DNA of 64,000 bases from Roseivirga sp. UBA6061 (GTDB lineage Bacteria > Bacteroidota > Bacteroidia > Cytophagales > Cyclobacteriaceae), in NCBI GenBank assembly GCA_002427745.1, contig DIYF01000014.1, positions 66,639 to 130,638 of the forward strand, in the 5' to 3' direction. Each line of letters opens with the position of its first letter. Within the stretch, counting starts at the first letter, position 1. The notes under the pieces were generated by a model, which did no database searches, was not told the DNA's origin, and saw only the letters and a list, made by a program, of their open reading frames with translations. Made by a program: the position numbers and the translations under genes. Below are positions 8,095 to 15,447 of the stretch, one piece after another.

Positions 8095-10202
8095 CTGAAA
8101 ATCTGAAAAGTGATCAGGGCTGAGATGTAGGCAACAGCTGTCATATAGGCCATTTGTATCATGGGCCATTTCCAACCCTTCGTTTCGCGATATACAATAG
8201 CCAGCGTGCTCATGCATTGCATGGCAAAGGCATAAAATACCATCAGGGAAAAGCCCACAGCCTGCGTGTAAACAGGTTGACCCGTTTCGGGGTTTCGTTC
8301 CTGTCTCAATCTCTCACGTATGGTGGCTTCTTCTTCATCGCTGGCACCAATGCTGTAAATAGTAGACATAGTACCTACAAACACCTCTCTTGCTGCAAAT
8401 GAAGTGATGAGTGCAATGCCAATCTTCCAGTCATACCCAAGGGGTTTAATCACAGGCTCAATGGTTTTGCCAAAAGCTCCTGCAAAAGAATGCTCAAGCT
8501 TATAGGAGTTCAGGGCTATCTCATATTCGCGCTCTGAATAGTTCTGGCCAAGGGAAGCCTTTACATGTTCTTCAGCATTGTTAAACTCGTCTCCCATGCC
8601 ATAGGAGGCAAGCACCCAGAGAATGATGGAGATGGCAATAATTACCTTTCCTGCTTCAAAAGTGAAAGTCTTTGACTTTTCATAAATAGTGAGTAACACG
8701 TTTTTCCACTGTGGAAGCTTGTAGCCAGGCAATTCCATCACGAAGTATCCCCGCTGTTTTGTCTTCAGAATGAACTTCATGGCCAGAGCCGACAGAATGG
8801 CCGCCAGAAAACCCAGCAGGTAAAGCCCCATTAATACGAGCCCCTGAAGGTTAAAGAAACCAAAGACATATTCTTCGGGTACTACCAGGCCTATCAGTAT
8901 GGTGTAAACCGGAAGCCTTGCCGAGCAACTCATAAAAGGCGTTACGAAGATGGTGATCAGCCGGTCTTTCCAGCCATCAATACTTCGGGTAGCCATAATG
9001 GCTGGTATGGCGCAGGCCATCCCTGAAATAAGAGGTACCACACTTTTTCCGTTCAGCCCGACAGCACGCATCAGTTTATCCATCAGGAAAACGGCTCTGG
9101 ACATATAGCCCGATTCCTCAAGTAGAGAGATAAAGGTAAAAAGGATAGCGATCTGGGGTATAAAAACCAGTACCCCTGCGAGCCCCGAAACAATACCATC
9201 AGTGATGAGGTCATTGACTACTCCCTCGGGCAAAACGCCTTTAAGCCATTCAGTAACCGAAGCAAAGGAATTTTCGATAAGGTCCATCGGCCATTCCGAC
9301 CAGGCGAAAATTGACTGAAAGATCAGCATCAACAAGGCGAAGAAAATCAAATAGCCAAAAACCTTGTGGGTAACAATCCGGTCGATCTTCTGAGTCAACG
9401 AGGCAACACCGGTAACAGGGCTGGTAACGTTGCGATTGATGATGTCCGAAATATGCTTATATCTGCCTAAAGTTTCTTCTGACTGAGTATGGTTATGATC
9501 AAAGCCATACTTGTTCCTGAGATCGCTGATAGCCGTTTTTTCCTCTTCACTCAGAAACTTAAGGTGGTCGGATTGTTGGGCAAACTGGAAGGCTGCATAG
9601 TTATTCTCCAGGTCAAATTTTTTCGATATCCTGCTGATCACTTCTGTGGCCAGTGGCTCTACTTCGTAGAAAGGTCTTTTTGATTTTGCCTGAGTTTGCC
9701 CAATGGCTTCTTTCAGGGCATCAAGCCCCTCACCTGAGTGTGAGTTGGTGGTGACAATCTTTACACCTAAATCTATGCCCAGTGCTCTGAGATCAATTTT
9801 GAGGTTACGCTTGTCAGCAATATCGATCATATTCAGCACCAGAATAATGGGGATGCCGAGATCTCGAATCTGAGTGAAGAGCAGTAGGTTTCGCTTCAGG
9901 TTAGAGGCATCGGCTACTACAATTACTTTGTCAGGGTGCTGTGGATGGCTTTTATTCAGTAAAACTTCCTGTACTATCTGCTCATCCAGTGTTTTGGGGT
10001 AAATACTGTAGGTACCCGGCAGGTCAACGATTTCTACTGAAGTTCCTGCGGAGAGTTTGCAGGTACCTGACTTTTTATCCACCGTAACTCCCGGGAAATT
10101 GCCCGTTTTTTGTTTGAGTCCTGTGAGGAGGTTGAAAAGTGTGGTTTTACCTGAGTTGGGGTTCCCGATCAGTGCTACTCTCATTCCCTGTTTCTCCGCC
10201 AT
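8091..10202 (-). CDS. feoB: Ferrous iron transporter FeoB
   Basis: This 703-residue inner-membrane Fe(II) transporter has an N-terminal G domain (G1 GNPNSGKTT at residues 13-21, G3 DLPGTYSI, G4 NMID), a helical linker, then the Nucleoside_recognition/Gate core with conserved SGMACAIPAIMATRSI and the second gate near SFAAREVFVGTMSTIYS. Length is normal. It lies 3 bases after feoA in the same transcript. An inverted repeat at the shared promoter suggests metal-dependent repression. Confidence 0.97.
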   Translation of the reverse strand: MAEKQGMRVALIGNPNSGKTTLFNLLTGLKQKTGNFPGVTVDKKSGTCKLSAGTSVEIVDLPGTYSIYPKTLDEQIVQEVLLNKSHPQHPDKVIVVADASNLKRNLLLFTQIRDLGIPIILVLNMIDIADKRNLKIDLRALGIDLGVKIVTTNSHSGEGLDALKEAIGQTQAKSKRPFYEVEPLATEVISRISKKFDLENNYAAFQFAQQSDHLKFLSEEEKTAISDLRNKYGFDHNHTQSEETLGRYKHISDIINRNVTSPVTGVASLTQKIDRIVTHKVFGYLIFFALLMLIFQSIFAWSEWPMDLIENSFASVTEWLKGVLPEGVVNDLITDGIVSGLAGVLVFIPQIAILFTFISLLEESGYMSRAVFLMDKLMRAVGLNGKSVVPLISGMACAIPAIMATRSIDGWKDRLITIFVTPFMSCSARLPVYTILIGLVVPEEYVFGFFNLQGLVLMGLYLLGFLAAILSALAMKFILKTKQRGYFVMELPGYKLPQWKNVLLTIYEKSKTFTFEAGKVIIAISIILWVLASYGMGDEFNNAEEHVKASLGQNYSEREYEIALNSYKLEHSFAGAFGKTIEPVIKPLGYDWKIGIALITSFAAREVFVGTMSTIYSIGASDEEEATIRERLRQERNPETGQPVYTQAVGFSLMVFYAFAMQCMSTLAIVYRETKGWKWPMIQMAYMTAVAYISALITFQIFS

Positions 10203-10205
10203 TGT

Positions 10206-10427
10206 CTAGCCCTCTATCTTTATACTCAGAGCCTCTTCTTTTCTCAGCGAAAGCTGATAGCCCGCTACACTGATGGCGATCGGGTCGCCCAGAGGAGCAA
10301 TCAGCTCTACCGACACTTCAGTGCCCGGCAGGCATCCCATTTCCATTAATTTCACGGCTAAGGTATCGTCTGTAAAGCCCGAAATGATACCTTTTTGATT
10401 GATTTTCAGCTCGGACAGTGTTTTCAA
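10206..10427 (-). CDS. feoA: Ferrous iron transport protein FeoA
   Basis: This 73-residue SH3-like protein shows the FeoA pattern: an L-rich start, VKLMEMGCLPGTEVSVELIAPLGDPIAISV and a final LSLRKEEALSIKI. FeoA is a small cytoplasmic partner of FeoB needed for Fe(II) uptake. It is the first gene of feoAB, with the next upstream gene 76 bases away. The promoter and repeat are described separately. Confidence 0.95.
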   Translation of the reverse strand: MKTLSELKINQKGIISGFTDDTLAVKLMEMGCLPGTEVSVELIAPLGDPIAISVAGYQLSLRKEEALSIKIEG

Positions 10428-10438
10428 GAGGTTCCTTA

Positions 10439-10491
10439 TTTAGATCGATTATAAATTGCCGCAAGATAGCAGAGCATCCGATCTAAACAAA
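10439..10491 (-). promoter_or_regulatory. feoAB promoter flanked by an 8-bp inverted repeat
   Basis: On the minus strand TTTG (10488-10491) and TATCTTGC (10461-10468) are separated by 19 bases, close to the Bacteroidota -33 TTTG / -7 TAnnTTTG promoter. The -7 spans the inside of a perfect inverted repeat, TTTAGATC at 10439-10446 and GATCTAAA at 10480-10487. One arm lies in the spacer and the other just downstream of the expected start, as for a metal-responsive repressor (Fur or DtxR type). The regulator identity is inference. Confidence 0.45.
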
Positions 10492-10503
10492 ACCGGTCAT
10501 CAC

Positions 10504-11844
10504 CTAATCCTCTTCGGGAGACAAAATCCATGATGAATGTCTGAGGGGTTGCCATTTGACGCTCGTGAGGTCTACCTCCGGGTCAATGATAGGGTGACTT
10601 TTGCCACCATTCAGACTTATGCTGGTATCAACCTTTATCTGGACAGAGTCCAGTCCCTGTTCCTGGTAGTGCTTTTGTAAATATTGGGCAAACTGCCAGA
10701 TCATATCGGGTTTGGAAGAAACCGCTCCCCTTTGGCCCGGGCTGAGAAACTTTGTTTTATCTACCACCCAGGTGGAGTCTGTTCCGGGATGGAAGGCTTT
10801 GAAGGTAGATCGGCCATATTTGGTTCGGAGCATCATGCGCCATGAGAGCCGGTGACCTTCTTCTGTCCAGAAGGCATTGCCCTTGAACCAATAGTGACGC
10901 AGGGGGGCTAGAATTTGAATGATAAAGTAAATGCCGAAACCTACCGCTACAAAACGTCTTCTGGCAGTAAGCTGCGTCATGTCGCGCTGTACGGTTACCA
11001 CAGGTTTTCGCTTGAAAAAGCGCTTTCTGATAGTCTCGGGCTCAAAAAAGAGAACGCACATGCCAATCATGAGGTATGGAAAAATACCTATTTGAAAGAC
11101 TGCCGAATTGAACAGGTGGAATCCAAGAGACAGCGTAAAACCCAGCCATCTCGTTCTTTTCCAAAGCAGGAGGTACACTATCAGCAGGTCAAAGAGAATG
11201 CCTCCATATACCACCATTCTTTGTAAAGTTTCGCCCTGCAGTAAATTTCCTATAAGCGGGTAGTTTCTTTTTCCCGCGAAAGAGAGAGCGATAAAATCTC
11301 CTTCGAGCCAGCCGGGATATAGTTTGTTCAGCGCGGCATAGGTGAATACAATCCAGAGCTGAATCTTAAATATACTCAGGCACCATCTCGGACAGGTCAT
11401 ACCAACTACAGCGTTTTTTCTCCTGGCATCAAGCGATGCATAAGCATGGGCCGGTACAATCAGCATGAAAAGGCAGAGTAGTATCAGCAGGTAGTAGTGG
11501 TTGTTATAATGTGATTTCTGCATCCAGTAAGACAGCGTCCACATAATGGTAAATACAGAAAGGCTAAAGCGGTAATAGAAGCCAATGGCGATGGCCACTC
11601 CACAGAGTGCCATGACACTGTAGTAGTAATACATGCCTGATCCCGGCAGCGGTTGCAGCCACTCAAAACCAATCAGGGAGAAAGTAAATTCCGGCTCTAC
11701 AAGAGTACGTTTTACCCACCCTGTGACGATGGCTCCCAGGCTTTCGGCAAAAACAAGAAAACCAAAAATCATCCTGAACAATACCAATGAGGCATTGTCA
11801 ACCTCCTGAAACTGGTTCTGGATAATGCGTACACTCGTTTTCAT
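10504..11844 (-). CDS. HTTM-domain (vitamin K-dependent gamma-carboxylase-like) membrane protein
   Basis: The 446-residue protein has several hydrophobic helices in the first ~300 residues, including FRMIFGFLVFAESL, the HTTM-typical YWMQKSHYNNHYYLLILLC and FKIQLWIVFTYAALNKL. A soluble C-terminal part of ~140 residues follows. This is the horizontally-transferred-transmembrane fold shared with VKGC; true carboxylase activity cannot be assumed. Bacterial HTTM proteins are mostly uncharacterised. It faces, 58 bases away, the small LGCGG-ending gene on the opposite strand, and lies downstream of murF-alr on the same strand. Confidence 0.8.
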   Translation of the reverse strand: MKTSVRIIQNQFQEVDNASLVLFRMIFGFLVFAESLGAIVTGWVKRTLVEPEFTFSLIGFEWLQPLPGSGMYYYYSVMALCGVAIAIGFYYRFSLSVFTIMWTLSYWMQKSHYNNHYYLLILLCLFMLIVPAHAYASLDARRKNAVVGMTCPRWCLSIFKIQLWIVFTYAALNKLYPGWLEGDFIALSFAGKRNYPLIGNLLQGETLQRMVVYGGILFDLLIVYLLLWKRTRWLGFTLSLGFHLFNSAVFQIGIFPYLMIGMCVLFFEPETIRKRFFKRKPVVTVQRDMTQLTARRRFVAVGFGIYFIIQILAPLRHYWFKGNAFWTEEGHRLSWRMMLRTKYGRSTFKAFHPGTDSTWVVDKTKFLSPGQRGAVSSKPDMIWQFAQYLQKHYQEQGLDSVQIKVDTSISLNGGKSHPIIDPEVDLTSVKWQPLRHSSWILSPEED

Positions 11845-11902
11845 GACTGCCTGAAAGTAACTAAAAACGGAATTTTCTCATCGAAATATTTGTTATTGCT
11901 GC

Positions 11903-12064
11903 ATGCCGGATGAAAAGAAGAAATCGGATAAACCAGAGGTGCAGAAAATCAAGGAGCCTGAGAAGCTAAAGGAATCAGCGGCAGAAAGCCGGGAAGATGA
12001 TTTTGACTTTGGAGGCATACCCTCTGAGGTTTCGTTCAGCCGCAACCTGGGCTGCGGTGGTTGA
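11903..12064 (+). CDS. Small protein (53 aa) with C-terminal LGCGG
   Basis: An ATG at 11903 gives MPDEKKKSDKPEVQK..., a lysine/glutamate-rich, probably disordered N-terminal half. An acidic-aromatic patch DDFDFGGIPSEV follows, then the end SFSRNLGCGG and TGA. It fills the space between the divergent HTTM gene and the convergent murF-alr gene, whose stop begins at the very next base (12065). I recall, without certainty, similar short Bacteroidota proteins ending in NLGCG-like sequence. The function is unknown, and the only notable residue is the single Cys next to the terminal glycines. Confidence 0.6.
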   Translation: MPDEKKKSDKPEVQKIKEPEKLKESAAESREDDFDFGGIPSEVSFSRNLGCGG

Positions 12065-14518
12065 TTATTCAGTCAGATAAACCCGCTTTACCCGTTCGCT
12101 TACATTGGTCAGAATCTCATAAGGGATGGTGTTAGCCTGCTCAGCGAGTGTTTTGATTGAAGGGGCTTCACCAAATACGATGACCTCGTCTCCAGGTTTA
12201 ACAGAAAGCCCCGTAACATCCAGCATGGTCATATCCATACAGACATTTCCGATAACCGGAGCCGATTGACCCTGAATGCGCATTATACCCTTTCCGTTAC
12301 CAAAAGCCCTGGCATAACCATCAGCATAACCAATGGCCACAGTAGCGATGCTTATGTCCTTTTCAGCAACACCTTTGCGACTATAGCCCACAGTTTGGCC
12401 CGCCTTTATTTCCTTTACCTGTGATACGGTGGTTTTCAGGGTACCTACTGTCTGTAGCTCATGATCTTGCTGTCCGCTGGCTTCCAGGCCATAAAGACCA
12501 ATACCCAATCGTACCATATCCATTTGATATTCAGGAAAGCGTACGATACCCGCTGAATTCAGGGCATGAATGAACACATCATCACCTGCCTGCTGCGCAA
12601 TTTTTAGGGCAAGGGGCTGAAAACTTTTCAGTTGATTCAGGGAGAAGTCATTATGGAGTGCCTCATCTGCTCCTGCCAGGTGCGTAAACACGCTCTTTAC
12701 CAGGATATCCGGGTGCTGATTCAGAAAATCCAGGAGTATATCTACCTCCTCAGGCTCAAATCCGAGCCTGTTCATACCTGTATTGATATTGATGTGCACC
12801 GGCAGCCGGGTAGATTTGCCTGAATAGTATCGCTCAAAAGTACTGAGCTGATTCAGCTCAAAAATCTCTGGTTCCAGGTCATACTGAATGAGTTTGTCAA
12901 GGTCTGCATGGCTGGTATTCATCACCATAATGGGTAGGTGAATACCGTTCTGTCTCAGGGTAACTCCCTCGTCTGCATAGGCTACGGCCAGATAATGCAC
13001 CTTATGGAATTGCAGGAGCTGCGCCACTTCCGCGCTTCCGCTTCCGTAGGCAAATGCCTTTACCATCACCATGATCCTGGTGTCGGGTGCCAGTTGATTC
13101 CGGTAAAAATTCAGGTTGTGGGTAATGGCATCCAGATTGATTTCAAGAATGGTTTGATGCGCCTTTTCGGCCAATGCTGCTACCACCTGTTCGAACCCGA
13201 ACTTCCGGGCTCCCTTAATGAGTACTACCGATTCGCTGAGGTTGGTTTGGGGCAGATCTGCCAGAAGGGCTGGAGTATTCGGATAAATGTGCTTAGCTAT
13301 GCTGAATACACCGCTGTTCTTACTCATTTCCGGTCCTACTCCAATCAGTTTCTCCACGCCTTTTTCAAGTAGTAGCGCATTGATTCGTTCATACACGTTT
13401 GCAGCATCGGAGACCTGTAGTATATCTGACAGGACAACCACTTTCCGGTCAAACTGATTTTGATGAGTCAGAAAATCCAGAGCGGATTCAACCCCGGCCA
13501 GATCATTGTTGTATGAGTCATCAATGATGTAGGTGTCCTGGATGCCTTTGATCAGCTTCAGGCGCATATCTACCGGCTCCAGCTTATCCAAAGCCGATTG
13601 GACATCAACAGAAGAGAATCCCAGCTCCAGTAGCAGGCAGATGCAATGGATCAGATTTTCTTCTGACGCTTCATCAGTAAAAGGAAAACGGAAAACATGG
13701 GTATTTTCGTCAGAACGGAAGCTGTACTCCTGGTTTTTGAGCCTTTCAATGCTGATGTCAGCCGGGTTATCAAATGCCCATGAGATCAGTTTTTCAGGAG
13801 GCTGACTCATGGCGCTCACCGTCTCTGCCACCAAAGGATCATTAGTGGAGTATACCAGTGTTTTGCAGCCGTGAAAAAGCCTGAGCTTTTCCTGAAGCTT
13901 TATGCCAATTGATTCAAAACCCTCTTCATGTGCTGTGCCTATGTTGGTAAGAATGCCGTGAGTAGGCTGTATAATTTCTTGCAGGCGTGCCATCTCACCC
14001 ATGCGTGATATCCCGGCCTCAAAAACTGCCATGTCATACTGTGGGCCCGTTTCCCATACAGATAGGGGTACTCCCAGCTGAGAGTTATAGCTCTTGGGGC
14101 TTTTAACGACATTGACTTTAGTCGAAAGCATTTTCGAAAGCCATTCTTTTACAATGGTCTTTCCATTACTGCCGGTGATGGCAACAACAGGTTTGTGAAA
14201 ACCTTCTCTCCGGGCAGTTGCCAGCTGCTGCAGTGCTTTGAGCGATGATGCCACGAGAATCACGTTGGCTTTTCCGGGAAGCTGAGTGTCAGGTGCTTCC
14301 TCAACTATAAAGTTTCTTACGCCCTTCTGAAACAGCTCTTTGATATGGTCATGTCCGTCATGGTTTGACCCTTTAATGGCAAAGAAAATGGCCGACCGTG
14401 CATTGGAGACTTTGCGGCTGTCAGTTAATAGCGAGCTTATGGATTGCTCAGGGCATGCCTGGAGGAGTTTGCCCCGGCAGATGGTAATGATCTCGGAAAT
14501 GGTCAATTCGCTCGTCAA
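12065..14518 (-). CDS. Bifunctional UDP-MurNAc-tripeptide:D-Ala-D-Ala ligase / alanine racemase
   Basis: Fusion of MurF (about residues 1-450) and alanine racemase (about 455-817), a known arrangement in Bacteroidota. The MurF part has the ATP loop VVAITGSNGKT (residues 111-121), ESIGIKLQEKL and the Mur ligase C domain DDSYNNDLAGVESAL. The racemase part has the PLP lysine K487 in VMVKAFAYGSG, the HININTGMNRLGF strand and GYSRKG carrying the likely catalytic Tyr. It joins D-Ala production to D-Ala-D-Ala addition in cell-wall synthesis. The start overlaps the csaA stop by 4 bases. Confidence 0.97.
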   Translation of the reverse strand: MTSELTISEIITICRGKLLQACPEQSISSLLTDSRKVSNARSAIFFAIKGSNHDGHDHIKELFQKGVRNFIVEEAPDTQLPGKANVILVASSLKALQQLATARREGFHKPVVAITGSNGKTIVKEWLSKMLSTKVNVVKSPKSYNSQLGVPLSVWETGPQYDMAVFEAGISRMGEMARLQEIIQPTHGILTNIGTAHEEGFESIGIKLQEKLRLFHGCKTLVYSTNDPLVAETVSAMSQPPEKLISWAFDNPADISIERLKNQEYSFRSDENTHVFRFPFTDEASEENLIHCICLLLELGFSSVDVQSALDKLEPVDMRLKLIKGIQDTYIIDDSYNNDLAGVESALDFLTHQNQFDRKVVVLSDILQVSDAANVYERINALLLEKGVEKLIGVGPEMSKNSGVFSIAKHIYPNTPALLADLPQTNLSESVVLIKGARKFGFEQVVAALAEKAHQTILEINLDAITHNLNFYRNQLAPDTRIMVMVKAFAYGSGSAEVAQLLQFHKVHYLAVAYADEGVTLRQNGIHLPIMVMNTSHADLDKLIQYDLEPEIFELNQLSTFERYYSGKSTRLPVHININTGMNRLGFEPEEVDILLDFLNQHPDILVKSVFTHLAGADEALHNDFSLNQLKSFQPLALKIAQQAGDDVFIHALNSAGIVRFPEYQMDMVRLGIGLYGLEASGQQDHELQTVGTLKTTVSQVKEIKAGQTVGYSRKGVAEKDISIATVAIGYADGYARAFGNGKGIMRIQGQSAPVIGNVCMDMTMLDVTGLSVKPGDEVIVFGEAPSIKTLAEQANTIPYEILTNVSERVKRVYLTE

Positions 14519-14850
14519 AAGAGTCTGGCTCCGTTTGGTACTGGTTTATCAGGAATACACAAAACTACATTACCATTCTCATCCGGAAAACCCGTTACCA
14601 AAACTTCTGACATGATCTTTCCGATTTGCCGTGGAGGAAAATTCGTAACACATACCACCTGCTTACCAACCAAATCTTCTTTGGCATAGTGGTCCGTGAT
14701 TTGGGCACTGGACTTTTTGATACCTTTCGTTCCCAGGTCAATGTACAGTATCCAGGCGGGTTTTCTGGCCTCTGGAAACTCTTCTACACGAACTACCGTA
14801 CCAGTAGTAAGCTGTATTTTTTGAAAATCCTGCCAGTCGATTGTATCCAT
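14515..14850 (-). CDS. csaA: CsaA-type tRNA-binding domain protein
   Basis: This 111-residue single OB-fold tRNA-binding protein has a conserved core GTVVRVEEFPEARKPAWIL, ITDHYAKEDLVGKQVVCVTNFPPRQIGKIMSEVLVTGF and a terminal PNGARLF. The length and motifs match CsaA, which has been described as an export-related chaperone and tRNA binder; the biological role is not settled. It is the first gene of a two-gene unit with murF-alr. Confidence 0.9.
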   Translation of the reverse strand: MDTIDWQDFQKIQLTTGTVVRVEEFPEARKPAWILYIDLGTKGIKKSSAQITDHYAKEDLVGKQVVCVTNFPPRQIGKIMSEVLVTGFPDENGNVVLCIPDKPVPNGARLF

Positions 14851-14979
14851 TTTAAGGGTCTTAATGTCCCGATTTTTGTTTTGTATAACGATTTGGAGAG
14901 AAATCTAAACAAAATATAATATCAGGCGTTTAGTTAATTGCGAAATATTACTAACTTTAGCGTCCCTGTAAAGCTATAG

Positions 14980-15372
14980 ATGCGGAGGAAAGTCTTACAT
15001 ATCTTTACATTATCTCTCCTGGTCACTGTTTGTACCCAGGGAATTTCCTATGCGCAGGAAGAAGGTGCTGAGATGCCTTTGAAGCAACAAGAAAGCACCG
15101 TTCTCGAAAAAGACTCCATTCAGGATGACGCAGCTACCGCAGGTGAGGCCAAAGGTGATTTCGTTAATCCGATTCTTATCAGACCCAAGGAAAAAGCATT
15201 GCTCACCCCGGATGTTGAGATCATTCCTAACAATACACCGGTTAAGAAATCTGAAGACCTGAGCGAAAAAGCTAAAGATCAGGAGGCTCAGTCTAATCTC
15301 AAATTCAACTTTATCTACTACCTTTTCTATAAGTTCAAGGTAGGTAGTTCCTCTTCTGCCAGCGGCAGCTAG
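14980..15372 (+). CDS. Small secreted protein of unknown function (130 aa)
   Basis: An N-terminal signal peptide (LHIFTLSLLVTVCTQGISYAQ) is followed by an acidic, low-complexity middle with many E/K/D and Q residues. It closes with an aromatic patch (LKFNFIYYLFYKFKV) and a Ser/Gly-rich end. There is no recognised domain. The periplasmic or surface location is predicted from the signal only. It lies 75 bases ahead of the TonB receptor on the same strand, but that receptor has its own promoter-like sequence. A degenerate -7-like TAACTTTA lies at 14952-14959. Confidence 0.65.
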   Translation: MRRKVLHIFTLSLLVTVCTQGISYAQEEGAEMPLKQQESTVLEKDSIQDDAATAGEAKGDFVNPILIRPKEKALLTPDVEIIPNNTPVKKSEDLSEKAKDQEAQSNLKFNFIYYLFYKFKVGSSSSASGS

Positions 15373-15407
15373 TTTTTCACACCCCGTTTTACCCCTTGAC
15401 AAATCTT

Positions 15408-15440
15408 TTGCAATCCTGTTGCAAAAAAAGAATATCTTTG
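15408..15440 (+). promoter_or_regulatory. Predicted promoter of the TonB receptor gene
   Basis: TTG (15408-15410) and a perfect TAnnTTTG element, TATCTTTG (15433-15440), are separated by 22 bases, within the usual 17-23. The transcript should begin near 15446, so the ATG at 15448 would be almost leaderless; the in-frame ATG at 15457 is the alternative. Confidence 0.55.
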
Positions 15441-15447
15441 TGGCCCT

